Assembly (NCBI GenBank): GCA_902651635.1
Contig: CACRSC010000113.1
Coordinates: 13,755 to 72,818 of the forward strand
Length of the DNA stretch: 59,064 nucleotides
Direction of reading: 5' to 3'
DNA from: Mastigamoeba balamuthi
Lineage: Eukaryota; Evosea; Mastigamoebida; Mastigamoebidae
The notes beneath the pieces were generated by a model. That model was given only the letters and a program-made list of their open reading frames with translations, was not told the origin of the DNA and searched no databases. Positions 42,052 through 55,300 of this stretch are shown piece by piece. A program made the translations under genes and the position numbers. The stretch's first letter is position 1; each line of letters starts with the position of its first letter.

Positions 42052-44062
42052 TCACTGCTTGGAACACTCAATGATACGGAGGATGTCCTCGAAGAGCCTC
42101 TCGTTGTTGGGCTTGGCGAGAGCATACCAGTAGCGGATGTGGACCAGGTCCTGGAACAGTGCAGGATCCATGGCTTTGTGGCCATCAAGAACGAGACCAG
42201 ACATCTTGAACGTGCGCTCAAGCTCGCAGGACGTTGGGGCATGAATGAGGTTCGCCTTGATCACAGGCTCAAGCACAGAACAGATGGTTTTCACATAGCT
42301 AGAGTGAGGTGAGTCGTGCTACAACTGTTGGAGGGAGGCGCACTGTGTCCAGAAGGGGATCGTCTTTGTGCCCTTGTCTTGTTGGACCTGCAGTGCAGAA
42401 CGAAGGTTGTCCACAAGGCCACGAATGGTGTCCTCTGTGAACGAGGAGCTCTCTGGGCCGGCCTTGATGATCTCGATTGCCTCCTCCTTGATCGTCTCCC
42501 ACACCTAACAGAATTGATCACCACAGAGAGGGGCAAAGAGATACGCATCTGAGAGCAGAGCTCGCGGCTCACGAATGGGAGCTCTGCATACTCTGAAGAG
42601 AGTGCAGCAGCCATCAGAAGTGGTGACGATTCATTCAGAATGTGTCTAACATGCTGAGAAAGCTCGTGGCTAAGAGCTGCATGGAGGTTCTGAGCGACAA
42701 CAGTATCCATGGCGACGGGCTGAGCCATTGCAGCACACAGGTGGTGGAGGTAGGCGGGAACATGGAATGAGATGAGGTTGTTGATCTGCACCCAGACGAG
42801 GAACTCCGAGATTGGCTTGAGGACACGCAGAACAGACACGAGGGTGAAAACCTCTGTGGATGAGAGAAAATCAGCAGGGTCGGTGCTGAAACCCCTGAGC
42901 TGTCCTGTAGCATGGAGGTGCTCGACATTGTTGTGCACCATGACATACCTTGCAACCACGTCATAGAAGAACATGAACCGTGTCGCCACTTCAAGAAGCA
43001 CTCTGACTGGATTGACGACGTGCTTCTCTTGCTCTGTGCGCAGAGCTTGTGCAGCTGGAGCAGAGAAGTGAAGGTACGAACAGAGGTGCTGGACCTTGTT
43101 GAGGAGCTCGAGCCCAACAACACCCTCGAACGATGCCTTGACTATCAGGTTTGCCACGTGTTCAAGGCAGTGAATACACTACCCCTCTCCTGCCAGCAAT
43201 GCAGCTGCCCCGGTCATGTTGGACGCCCCATCCGTCGTAGCAGATGAGATGAGGATGTCGTCTGGAGCGATAGCAGAGAGATCGAGCTTGATCTGGGTGT
43301 TCACAACTGTGGGTTGCTGTGAGAAAGAAAAGCCAGACAATTTAGAGCATACACTGCGCAGTGAACGAGCAGCTTGCAACCTGGAAACTGATGAGGAAGT
43401 GGACAGGCGTCCAGCCATAGAACACATGGCCAATCGCTCCAAGGACGTGAAGCCCACTCTCTGACCACGAATCTGCCATCACTGACATGCACAACACATC
43501 CTGCACGAGCTTCGAGACCCACTTATCAGCACAATACTTGACAGCAGGGAGCGCCACACTGGGAGTGGGTTAGACAAAGAGGTAGTATGAGAACGCACGT
43601 CTTGAGTGTCACAATCGAGGGTGGGGCAACATTGCACTCGTTCATGAGTTGAATGAACGAATGGCGGTGCAGAACTGCAGGAGAGGTCTCGGTATCAACG
43701 AGGTACAGGAGCAGCGCGAGTGTCTTGCGCACCGCACCACTGTGCTTTGTGCCAAATGAGTAGAACGAGTCGAGGCTCCTCTGTGTCATCTTCCCGAGGT
43801 ACTTCTCGCAGATGCAGTGACAGAGCACCTCAGTGTACTCCCCATTGCTCTTGGCCCTGATACCAAAGTGAGAACGAACGAAGAGAGTAAAGGTGCACTG
43901 GAGGACCTCAGTGTGCATCCTGTGGTTCCACTCCTTCATGTGTGCCCAGGCATTAGACCAGCTCGTGCTGTTCAGGCAGAATGTCTTGGAGTGTGTCTTG
44001 CTCGGGTGCGAACCCTCTGGGTCGAAGGGACCAGTGGCGTTGAGGCATTTTTTGCCCCCCAT
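42052..44062 (-). pseudogene. hAT-family transposase, broken
   Basis: Starts at 44062 (MGGKKCLNATGPFDPEGSHP), with a possible BED-like Cys/His region. Introns at about 43608-43561 (donor GTGCGT, 47 nt) and at about 43376-43321 (SFQ/GTTGCA to CACAG/QPTVV) keep the frame. Family landmarks: VMADSWSESGLHVLGAIGHV, LISSATTDGASNMTGAAALL, CIHCLEHVANLIVKASFEGV and the C-terminal dimerisation region HAPTSCELERTFKMSG. Lesions are a TAG just before CIHC (about 43183), a one-base frameshift near 42507 (VVINSV to VWETIKEE) and a TAG at 42321-42319. It lies in the repeat belt; no unambiguous terminal inverted repeats or 8-bp duplication were found. Confidence 0.8.
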
Positions 44063-44169
44063 GGTGAGACCACAAAGTGTGGGGATACACACTCTTTCAC
44101 GCCGTTTAAAAGGAGCCAATAGGGACACGTGTCCAGGACACGTGTCCTGTGCCTGTGCACGTGGGGGGG

Positions 44170-45430
44170 GGGACGAGGGCACACCAGGTGTGCACCCACA
44201 CCACAAGGCCCACACCGCCAATTTCCGACCTCTTTCAGATATTTTAGATATTTCCTTGACTGGGTGACTGAGAAAACCAGGATTGTCTCAGTTGGGGCCC
44301 GAGATGGTCTGTTAGTCGTTAGGCAGTCTAGCAGTCCTGACACTCTTGCTGCGGGGGGCCAAGCACCGCACTCCAGAACGAGTATTGCACATTGTATGAC
44401 AACAGCAGCCACGTGGCTCACTGCTGTCCCCCGCGCCTGCTCCATGTGCCTGCCTGCGCGCTTACCGGCAGACAGCGCCAAGCTTCACCTCACCATCAAC
44501 AATCATGCACATTTTGAGAAACAGCCGATTCCCGTTTCTCTGTGTGCAGTGGCCGATGTAGTGGACAGCGGGGCCAGAGCATAAGATCCTGACAGCAGCT
44601 GCCCTGCTGTAGCAGGAGGCTGGGGCACAGGTACCAGCCATTACAATCTCTTGCCTCACAGGCCACCTATGCTCATCCATGGCAGGCCTGTTGTATGAAT
44701 GACATCTGGTGCAGCTGCTGTATGATCTCACATATTCATTTGGCCCAAGATAGAGGGGCGTCCCTCTCAGGAGTGATTGGAATAAGAAGGTGCCTGTTAT
44801 TCCAATGGCCATAGTGTGAATGTGACAAGGAAGAGATTTGTGGGTGATTGTCCTCTCGTAGCTTTATTGATCACAGACTGAGATAGTATCTGTAGCCTGC
44901 TTGTTATTGATCACAAAAAGATTGCATTCAGCCTCTTTGCTGGTGGGTGATTGGCAAGCTCATCCAGTGCCAGCACAGGGCACAGGGCGTCTGAAGCCAT
45001 AATATCCAGCACGTGCACTCTTGTCAGTCAATCAGAGGCTTCTCCTTCTTGGGGTCATCATTTACCATTTGTGTTGCCAGCCCCCAGGAATTGATGACAA
45101 AACTCTATAAATCACTCAAAATTGCCATACATTCATGATCTTCATAATACAAATATTAGAGTGCATTTGTCTAAAGGCTTCAAAGGAATGTTAGGAATAA
45201 CTCTATTTGTTGCAGGGAAAGGCTCAGCTTTTTGTACAATATTTATGTGGGATCAGAAGCGAAAGTAAAAAGGTAAAAAGAAGAAAAAGACCAGTTCAAG
45301 AGAAGAGCAAATGTTACCTGTACATACATTAACAAACATTTGGTATCACTGCGTCATATGCTGAAGCACTAATTTGCACATGTAGCATTATTTTTCAGTG
45401 CAATTTTTTTGCATAAGTTAGCACTCGAGT
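44170..45430. other. CpG-poor intergenic stretch, no supported gene
   Basis: Short open frames occur on both strands without family features. It contains the right flank of the hAT remnant and unidentified repeat-like sequence. Confidence 0.45.
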
Positions 45431-45438
45431 AGCAATTT

Positions 45439-45930
45439 GTCTTTGCAGCCAAACGTACCATTTTACCAGTTTCAATAAATACTAAACAGTGAAAAAAGTC
45501 GTTTAAACTACATTTGGAAAAAGCAAAAGTAAAAAGTCGTTTTAAATGACATTTCATAAAAATGTGAATAACTATGACCTCTTTGTTGGTGCAGAGACAA
45601 TTTTCTTGACAGATGAGATTCGTACAGTCTGAGTCTTTGCTGGGAGAAATTTCTTGACTGAGAACTGTGATTTCTTGACAGGTGATGAATCTTCTGTAGA
45701 ACTCTGAATGTGTCTAAGAATGAGAAAAATGTAAGAAAAATACTGTTTGGTCTGTGTCTCTGAGTCACTTGAGTACTCTTCACTCTTTACTAGACTCACT
45801 CATCTTACTCTCTTTGCTCTTCTTGTTGTTTTCTGTTTGGCCTTGATTTGTGCAAATAAAATTAATAGTATTCCTGGAAAATTGTACCTATGCCAGACTT
45901 TGTTCTACCTGCTCTTTAATCATTCTCTTC
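45439..45930 (-). pseudogene. Decayed copy of the R1 repeat with charged-protein remnant
   Basis: Begins with the R1 edge motif GTCTTTGCAGCCAAACGTAC (45439-45474). Further along, the minus strand retains pieces of the 2-kb relic: VQFS, KKSKESKMSESSKE and AKTQTVRISSVKK, with stops between them. Same orientation as the 1.5-2.5 kb copy. Confidence 0.55.
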
Positions 45931-45989
45931 TAAGAACAATATTTGTTGATTATTTTATCAAAGAATATTGAAAATTAACAAAAAACCAC

Positions 45990-48180
45990 ATTCAAACAGA
46001 CGTGAAAACGAATTTGAAAATATGCAGTTTACTAGCCTCAGTGATATTCTCTTTCTCTCTTACTGCTTCTCTTCCTATCCTACTGTTTCTTATTTATAAG
46101 AAACAGCAGAAGACACACTTTTAATTTTTGTTCTGCATGACTACAGCCCATAGAGCTACCTACCTTGCTGATCTTTCTGAACAGAACCTTTCAGTTATTC
46201 ATCTCTAACTTTATGATCTTTTTTGTAGTCAGAGTGATCTTATTTGAGCTGCTGCTCAGACCTGAAGTAGTTATTAATATCAAAATTGATACAGTCAGAA
46301 TATGAACTTGCAATGTAACATACAGTATTTCTTTGTTCAGAGGCAAACTGATCAGAAACTTGTTCATTGAATTTGTGATTATTCTTTTCAGGTCATTTCA
46401 ATGTGAACAACAGTAGCTGTTCTTTTCAGCATTCTCTTCCTTGCCCTGCTCTTTCTTGTCTTCCTCTACTATGATTTCTAAATCACCTTCAGGCTGACTC
46501 TGTCTCTTTACCAAGCAGATGATCATTTTTGATAATGTGATATTGGAAAAGAAGAGATCTCATCTATACATACCTGCCAGTTGAGATCTGAAGTTCATCA
46601 GACAGAGCAGAAGATGATTATAACTATAGTTGTTCTCAGATATTGATTAAATACTTCATTCATTCTTTCTTTGTTCTTCCTTCACTCTTCATAAGTCAAT
46701 TTAATATTAGCAATAAAAATACAAAGTACACAGATTTGTAAAATTACTGTTGATTTCGAAGATTGAACCTTGGAAAAGGAAACTGTCTAAGGGTTTTCAC
46801 CTCTCCAATTTTACCAGGCTTTCATTTTAGTCTGTATCCAAAAATAAATAGTCATCTGATTCTTTGTATGGGTTTTCTTAACAGTGATGCATTCATGCTC
46901 GATTTTTCACTTGATTTTTGATCATGCTTTTTCATCAGTTAGTTTTTTGAAGAAATGACCTTGAAAAAGTATCAAATTATGCTTTCTAAGTGGTAAAAAT
47001 GACTTTAAAAGAGTAAAAACAAATGAAAAATCAAGAATTGCAAAAAATGAAAAATGCAAAAAACAGATCTGAACTTTTTCTGATGTGATTTCTTGGCATG
47101 ATCTTCTTTGTGACAATTTCACTAGATATGAAAACAGTATTGAAAATTTATTATACTAGAATATAAAAGTTATTCATTATGTAAGATATCCAATTTGCTT
47201 TACTATCTACTATGTAAAACCTTATTTGCATTTCTCTTATCCTTTCATTTTTCTCTTTATCTTTTTATTGCCTTCTTTTTTATTTTCGGTTTTTGTAATA
47301 AAGAGGAACTTTGTTTTCTTCTAGACTTCTTTTTTCTTTCTTCATTCTTTAGAACCGGCAATAATCTGTATGACTTCTTATGATGGTTGGTCAAGGTCAA
47401 ACTCACAAGTTTATGAATTTAATCTTTTAATCACCAGTGATAACAATAAGAAAAGTGTTAATGAGTTTTATCACCGGCGATTAAAAGATGATAATGTCAT
47501 GATGAGGTCATGATTACGTCACGCACTTAGATTTTATAGTTTTATTTCATATTTTACTAACAAGTATAGATGAAGTGAATATATGTGCTTTCAATCAGAC
47601 ACCTATCAGTAAGAGAGTTAATTAAAAATGAATCTTTTTGATATTTAGACATTTAAATCTACTAAGATAATATCTAGATTGAAACAGTTAATATACTATC
47701 ATTACTATTTTAGGACTTGAAATACTTCGTACTACCATGCAATGAATTAGTTTTCTATAGAAAAGATATTTTTTACTTGTTCTGAGCTATTAAAGAAGGC
47801 AGCATTCCTCTTTCAATTCTGAGGATAGGCTGCTACCAGATATTTATCTCATTACAGTGTTCAGAGAACTTATAGGTATCATTTTTTCTTTGCATAGTAC
47901 TAAGGGTTCTGTTTATAAATTGATTAGTAGAATTTGAATCATCTGAGATTGTTAACAGTTCTTCTTTTTCAGATTTACCTATTTTCAATTTTCTGATAGT
48001 TTTTCAAATTCGTTTTAACCTCTGTTTATACATCCTTTGCTACACAGTATTGTAGATCCATGTATAGTAGCACGTAGCAAAGGCCTGCATAATGGCATGT
48101 AGTAAAGGCCTGCATACCAGTATGTAGTTCTACCATTCACTACATGCCATTACACTGGGCTTTGCTACGGGCCACTACAT
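45990..48180. other. Long AT-rich gap without genes
   Basis: About 2.2 kb of very AT-rich, CpG-poor DNA with poly-pyrimidine and poly-A tracts and many stops in all frames. Only short spurious frames (46922-47122, 47195-47383) are present. At 48068-48122 there is a tandem repeat of about 25 bp (GTAGCAAAGGCCTGCATAAT, then GTAGTAAAGGCCTGCATACC), with a partial inverted copy (CTACATGCCATTACACTGGG) just after it. Confidence 0.55.
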
Positions 48181-48189
48181 TCTTAACGT

Positions 48190-48322
48190 GAATATAGTGA
48201 TATTTTGTGTTAAATTTAGTGCAAACTTAGTGATTGAATCACTAAAGTTAGCACTTAAAATAAATTTGCTATAGATTTAGTGTTTCATGCACAAAAGTTG
48301 CAGCAATGACCAAATGTGTAAT
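48190..48322. mobile_element. Foldback repeat family R2, copy 4 (partial)
   Basis: Only the terminal part is present: GTGATTGAATCACTAAAG, then TGCTATAGATTTAGTGTTTC and AAGTTGCAGCAATGACCAAA, matching the ends at 9694 and 13228. Confidence 0.6.
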
Positions 48323-48449
48323 GAAAACTGGGTAATTTAGGAAGAGAACACAACTGAGACAAAGAGGTCTATATTGTTTATCATTGGAAAATCTGAAAAA
48401 CTTGAGTGAAAAATGATGGTAAGATGTTTACCTCCTATGCTTGATAGCA

Positions 48450-48510
48450 GACTTGGGGGGGGGGTGAGGCTGCACGTTTGAGAGAGAGAGAGAGAGAGGG
48501 AGGGAGGAAG
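48450..48510. repeat. Poly-G tract and (GA)n microsatellite
   Basis: A run of nine G at about 48456 is followed by a GA dinucleotide array from 48480. Another run of ten G lies near 48810. These mark the switch back to GC-rich DNA before formin copy B. Confidence 0.7.
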
Positions 48511-49111
48511 GAGAGGCAAGGCCTCAGAAGGGGCTGCTGTGGAAGAGGAATCAATATCGAAGTGAAAGAGTGGCATACCATCCCACTTGATGATGTTGGT
48601 ACAGAACAGGGCAGCAGGCACCCCGCTCAGACTAAATGGGCAGGAGGGGAATTATTAATATTTATCGGAAGGCTCAGAAAGCAGCACCCCAACCACTTCA
48701 TGCGCGACCCGGGCAGGGCGTCCTCAGTGTTGCTTCAGCCGGTCCACTTCCGCACAGAAAGGGAACAAATCAAGTTGGTGGGAAAACCGTTCTAGAAATC
48801 AGTAGTCCAACGGGGGGGGGGGAATGTGGTCATCGAGTGGTGCGAGGGCAGTAAGCAGACAGGCAGCCAACCATCAGCAGCAACATGCTCCCACTACGTC
48901 TGCAGATTTTTGTTCTCCAGGGCTTGTCACTCGCCTCTTGCGTCGAGGCGCCCTTGCTGATGGGTAACTGCTGGTCTTGCACGCTAGAAAATGGCAATAG
49001 TTTTATCGAGAACTGTGCTGCAACTGAGACAATGCCCGATACAAGAGCTGCACATCAGCGGCGCCCCTACACGGGGGCTGTCCCACAAGCCCTCAACGGC
49101 ATTTCTGAACC

Positions 49112-49303
49112 ATGACGTAAAGATTCACTCCCGCGTCACAGTTAACTGATGTGCGGTTGGCGGATATCCTTTTAGTTTCAATAAGAACTCTGAGGTGGCA
49201 AAGTGAAAGACAGCACCACACGGCCTTCCCTGTAACACCGGCACATTCAGGCATCGCATCCCAGCAGAGAGGACACTCGTCCAACCACCCAACCCCCCTC
49301 CTA
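49112..49303 (+). promoter_or_regulatory. Conserved promoter of formin copy B
   Basis: ATGACGTAAAGATTC at 49112-49126, GTTAAC, TAGTTTCAATAAGAAC, AAGTGAAAGACAGCACCACA and CCGGCACATTCAGGCA appear in the same order and spacing as upstream of copy A. The upstream small frame at 48885-49115 (MLPLRLQIFVLQGLSLASCV) is not conserved in copy A and is not called. Confidence 0.65.
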
Positions 49304-52300
49304 ATGCCACTCAGCACACTGCGAACCCTCTGCGTGCTCGTGGCCCTTGTCACCCTCGCCCTCTCGCTCTCCTCGGAACAGAAGGCCTGCACCCGCTATG
49401 CCCAGACGAGTTGCGTTCCGCTGTCTCGTCCCTTGGCTATTCACGAGAATAGCAACTGACCAGCGTGGTCTGCAGTGCGTCGCACGTTCACCCCCGACGG
49501 CATTCGGTTCGCGGTCGACACTATCAACTGGGCCTCGCTAGCCTGCAATGCACCAACAGGACTTCGGTCGAGTGCGTCACTACGCCTCAGGGCCGTTTTC
49601 TCTCTCTCTTATTTCTGTCGGTTATTCATCACATGTCTGTCTTTTCCGTAGGTTTCCATTTGGAAAAATCCTCCCTTTCCCTCCGGAAACTAACTTCAAT
49701 CTCTGTCTTCCTGGTTTCGGGTTTATCCCCATTCCGCCCCCTCCTTGCATCATCATCCTTATCATCGCGTGTACTCACCATCCCCAAATTTCCGTTTTGG
49801 AATTCCTTAGTGGAAAGACACTGACAAAATTTGACGATCCGTATGACTTCTCTTCCTCCTCCGCAGACTGGACCAGCGTCTCCGCCACCGTAAGGGTCGC
49901 GGACCACGAGGCCCCAGTGGCTGCCCTCGTGAGCCACACCGCGACGACCGGTCCGTCAGGAATCGTCTTCGAGGTCGATGTCAAGCTGGCGCTGGGCTCC
50001 GGATCCTCCTCGACACTGGCCGCCAGCTGCGTGGTGCCCGCGGGCCTCCCCGTCTCTGCCGAGTGGTCCGCCGCCTGGGACGGCAACCTCAGTTCCGACC
50101 TGGGCTCCTCGGCGATCCTCGTCGACGGCCAGTCTTTCGACGGCCAGCCGCCCGTCCTCCTCGCAGCAGCCACGAGAGCTTCTTCACTCAGCCCCAACGC
50201 CACGAGCATGGGATCCATGGCTGCGGCGCTGTCGCTCGACGTGGGCATGCGCCTCGCAGGGTGGGACGCGCTGCCGTCGGTGCCTTCGGGCGTGACGGTC
50301 CGCGGGGCGTTTGTGGTCCCAGGCGAGGCCGGCTCCTCCAACAGCACCTCGGCCACGGTCGCCGGCACTCTGAGGCTCAGAGACGGCACCGACGCGTCCG
50401 GCGCGCTGGTGACAGCGACGCTCGAGTGCGCGGAGCAGAGGTGCTCCCAGCGCCTCGTCGAAGAGCTCGAGGGCATCGCGTCGGCGGGGCTGCAGGGAGT
50501 CGCGTGCGCCGTCGTGCGGTCGACGCTGGTGAGCCGCTCGGGCGTCTCGATGCTCGTCGGCGACGCCGGTGTCGTCGCGCTGGGCACTGCGGCGCGCACG
50601 CAGGCCACTCTGGAGTGCGGCACCGGCGGCGTCGTGACGCTGGACCTGCGGGCGTCGTCGACTCCTCTGCGCCAACTGTGGCCCCTGAACGACGTCGGCG
50701 GAAACTCCAGCGACGACGCCGCCAGCAAGAGGGCCAAGCAGCAGCTCGCGGCTGTCAGCATGATCGGCGTTGGCGACCCGCTCAAGGTCACCGCCACGCG
50801 CCGCGGAGTCGTGGGCGCCCTCTCTGCCGTCGGAGACATGTTCGGCAGCAGCGGGGCCGGCGCCTGGCTCGTCGACAGAATCGTGACCTCCAAAGACGAC
50901 GTCGCCGAGGCCGCCAAGAAGCTCGTGGGAGCGATGCGCGCGTATAGGCCGTCGCCGAGTTACCAGGTTCACGACACGATGCTACACGCGGTGTTTGCTG
51001 ATATCGAGACTGCCATCGACAGCGCCGCGGCCGCTGCCTTCGACATCTCGGCCTCGAGGGCGTTTCGCAGCGTCCTGGCCGACGTCCTGGTTGCAGTACT
51101 CGGCACGCCACTGCGAATGTCGTTCTCTGGGAACCACAGCATCACCGTCGCGTTCCACCCGGACAAGTTCTACACGGCCGGTATCACGTCCAGTCAGTTG
51201 AGCGACCTGTCGTATGAGCCGCTCGTGCGGCTGCTGTGCCACGACATTGTGAGCAAAGATCTGTGCCAGAAAGCGAAGGACAGACCCCAGTTCGGGGCTG
51301 GCTCTGTCGCCTTCGCCGTCGACATGGAAGTGGTACTGACGTGGCGAGGCACCCTGGACGCCGAAGTTACACGGGCGTCGCTCGTGGCGGTGTTCGAGTC
51401 CGAGGTGAACTTCGACAAGAGTTGGATACTGCCATCCAGCGATTTCCGCGGAGCTATCAGGGGGTTCATCCCCTCAAATAGGGCCGCCGTCGTCAGCGTG
51501 GAGCTCGGCGGGAATAGCGCGATGAGCCTGAAGGGGTCAGCTTCAAGTGACCTGCTCATTATCAGCCAGACCAGCGCCATCGCGATGTCCGGCAGCAATG
51601 GCTTCACTTTTTCAACCCCCACACCGTCGCTGGCAAACATCGTCGGTGACATCGCGACTCAGGTCAATCACACCGCCGGTCTGGATTGGGACGGGTTCAA
51701 ACTGGCACTGAGGAAAGCCGTCGAAAAGAATCTCAACATGGCGGAGACAAGCAGCAAGGTCTCCATCTACTCGCCCAAGTACTACAACGACGGCAACGTG
51801 TTCGAGTGCGTCATAAGCGTGTCATTCGTCAGCCTGCGTGATGTCACCATCAGCGGCTGCAGCTCGGCCGACCAGTTCATGCCACTGTGGCAGGTCGCCC
51901 AGTTCCCCGTCGTCGTCAGCGGCGGCATTCAGCTGCACGTCACGAGCACAAGCGCGCGGGTCCTCTCGCAACACTTCGACTTNCAAACATCGTCAGTGAC
52001 ATCGCGACTCAGGTCAATCACACCGCCGGTCTCGATTGGGACGGGTTCAAACTGGCACTGAGAAAAGCCGTCGAGAAGAATCTCAACATGGCGGAGACAA
52101 GCAGCAAGGTCTCCATCTACTCGCCCAAGTACAACAACAACGGCAACATGTTCGAGTGCGTCATAAGCGTGTCATTCGTCAGCCTGCGTGATGTCACCAT
52201 CAGCGGCTGCAGCTCGGCCGACCAGTTCATGCCACTGTGGCAGGTCGCCCAGTTCCCCGTCGTCGTCAGCGGCGGCATTCAGCTGCACGTCACGAGCACA

Positions 52301-55300
52301 AGCGCGCGGGTCCTCTCGCAGCACTTCGACTTTGAGCACAGCGCCACCGGGTGGACGCTGCCGTTCCAGCGCTCTCTCGTTTCCGCGAACGTCGACCCCT
52401 CGACCACGACCCTCAGGGCGTCGTTCGACTTTGGCCACGGGCTCGTGTTCTCCGCGGGGCTTCATGGGTCGCTGCCGGTCAGCGGGGAGTTCACGTTCGG
52501 CATCGTCGCCAACAAGTCGACCTCTCACACAACGACCCCGTTCACCATCTCGTTCGGGCTCGACAGCGGCAAGGACGACAGCGCTCGCACCGTGTCGCCG
52601 CAGGACGTCGTCATGGCGAGCTCCGCGATGCAGGGGCTGCTGCCTGCCGTAGTGGACAACTACTTCGCCAGCGCCATTCCGCCGCTGACGCGCCCGCTCT
52701 CGGCGTTCCTGCCCAAGCTCCCGCAGTTCGCGACGACCGCCTGGTACACGATGCCCATCACCTCTGGCTCTGCGCTGTACTCTGCACACTTCGCCAACGT
52801 CAGCTTCGCCAACGGGACCTTCACCTACGAGATCAAGATCAACAGGTACCTCATCCGCCCCTTCATTCCCCCCTTCCTGGGTCTCACGCTCTCCTTCAGC
52901 CGCGACCCCAGGAACTGCACGGTGACATACGGGATCGCCACGCCGCTCTTCGATGCCGCCACCGCCTTCGTCCAGGAGTGCCTGAAGGGCTACGCCACGG
53001 CTTCAACCGCGGCGATAGATGAGGGCGAGACCCTGAAGCTGCTGCCCACAGTCGAGGGCCGCGTGTACTCGATGTCCGTGTCGTGCTGGAATCCCGTCAA
53101 GGGCGTGCTGTTCTCCCGAGCCTCGTTCCGCGCCCCGTCTATGTCACGCGCTCTGTCGCTCGCCGACCTATCCGTGCTGGTCAGCCGCGCCGTCGTCACC
53201 GCGGGCAGCACGAGGGCACGGCCGGTGTTGAGCAACTGGGACTCAGCACGGTTTGTCAGACGCGACTACATCGACTACTTCGCAAGCTCCGTCCCCGTGA
53301 TCTCCTGGGAAGAGACCGTGTCGTTTGAGGCCGATTACGACGTCAACGTCAAGGCGGCTATCTCGATAGCCAACACCGCGTCGAGCAACAGCACGCTGTT
53401 GCTACAGATGTCCAAGGACGCGGCCAACGCGTCTTCAGTCCCTATCAGGGCGCAGACGAGGTACACCGCGAGGAGTGCGATCGGAGTATCATTTGCCTGC
53501 TTCCGCGGTGACGAGAACGTCGTCCTGACGACCGCTATGGCCGCAAACGAGACCGTCACTCCGACGAACAAGACCTTCGACCTCATCGTCTCGTTCGAGA
53601 TACACGAAAAGAACAGCGGCAGCGTTCTCGGCCACCTCAAGCAGGTCACAGTGCCGGTCTCTCTCGCCGAGGGCGTGAGTGTGAACACGACCCTGCACAG
53701 CAGCCTCATGAGCGGCATCAAACGAAGCGGCCAGTACAGTTCGGTGCTCCAGAACATGATGAGCTTCTTCACCGACCATGACGCGACCCTCCAGCGCGAC
53801 GAGGCCGTGTTCGTCGCGAAGGTGTACGAGGACGCGGGTGAGAGTACTCTGTACATCCCCGTCTCGCTGGGCATCACGAGGTCCAGTGTGCCCGGGTTCG
53901 GCCGCGGTATGCCCAAGCAGGAGAGCACCCCCAAGCGCACCTGTCCGTTCTTCGCGGACCTCGCGATGGACTTTAAGACCGAGGCCTCGGGCGACATGTT
54001 CGCCACCGGCGGCGCCCTCGGAGTCCTCGACCTGGCCGACAAGGGAAACGTGACCATCTTTGGCTCCGCCTCCTTCAGCGCGAGACTTCCAAGCATCGCA
54101 GTTGCGACGCCGCGCGAGGCGCTGATGGCGGCCTCGGAGCGCGGGTACAACACGGCCAAGGTCAGCGTCAAGGCGGAGCAGGGGTTCTGGGTCAACGCCT
54201 CGAAGCTTGCGCTCAAGGAGTTCATGGACAACTCCAACACCCTCGCAGAACACCTGTCCTCTGCGACACTGTCCTTTGCGTACAGCGACTCGGACACCCC
54301 GAAACTCAGTGTGAACGGCTCCGAGGACGCGATCGCTGCCGTCGCCACGCTCAGGCAGCTCGGAACAATCAATCTGTGCCAGCTCGTATCGGTTGGAGAG
54401 TACGAGATCAACAGGATCAAGGACGACCACACACTGTCGCGGTTCATCCCGTTCACCAACAGGAAGCTGATTGTAGCTTTCGACGGGGACGTCTACAACC
54501 CCATCACAACGATGCAAAAGTCCGTGTGCCAATCCTACAACCCCACTACGACTCTGGGAGAGCTGTGCACTACTTGGCCGCCATCAACGTCTCGTGTGCG
54601 GGCATCGCGATTGCAAAGAAGGGCATCACGACGACACTGCTGCTGCCGCTTGACCGCACAGTGAAGAAGATCGAGCAGCTTCCGTTCCTCATTCCGATGT
54701 CCATGGTGAAGGACATGCCCTCGGACATCGAGACCGCGTCCGGGCCCAACTACGCCCTCGAGTCGTACGCGAGGTACACTATCGCGGCGTCGGTGGGCGC
54801 AGCAGGTGCAGGTGTCCATGTCGGCATCGTTCCGAGCACTGTGTCGATCAAGTCGCGGGCATTGATCAACCGTGCGATAGACATCATGGCCATCGTCTCG
54901 GGCATCTCGCTCAACATGGTCGGGTCTACAATGCAGGTCGACACGTCCACGGAGCTCAAGGCCAACGGGGCACTCGAGTACGCCGTCTCCGGGACTCTTG
55001 ACGCGATCACGGACGAACCTGTGGCCTGCCAGCTCCTGCTGAAGTACCCAGACTCCTCGGTGGCGGCCAACCGCATGATAACGCTCGAGAGCCGGTGCAA
55101 CGACGGACTGCCATTTGTCCAGTCGTTGGTCAAGTACCTAGAGACGAGCTCCATCGAGGGCGTCATCAGCACCAACCCCACAGAGCTGTGGCGCACGTTC
55201 GAGACGCGCCTCAAGGAGAAGGCCGACGAGTTCATCGCCAACATCGACTTCCCGGCACACTTCATCGGGTCCGGGCTGACCAGCGCTGTTGACGAGCTGT

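Noticed and set aside
41865-44340. Terminal inverted repeats and target duplication for the hAT element
   Set aside because: CAGTC-containing sequences occur at both flanks, but no pair aligns beyond chance length by eye.
48885-49115. Small secreted-like ORF upstream of formin copy B
   Set aside because: Has a signal-like start and cysteines, but the equivalent region of copy A lacks it and it overlaps the conserved promoter block.
51887-52061. Apparent overlap of two large ORFs in formin copy B
   Set aside because: Caused by the duplicated segment around N 51983; removing one copy gives a single in-phase exon.
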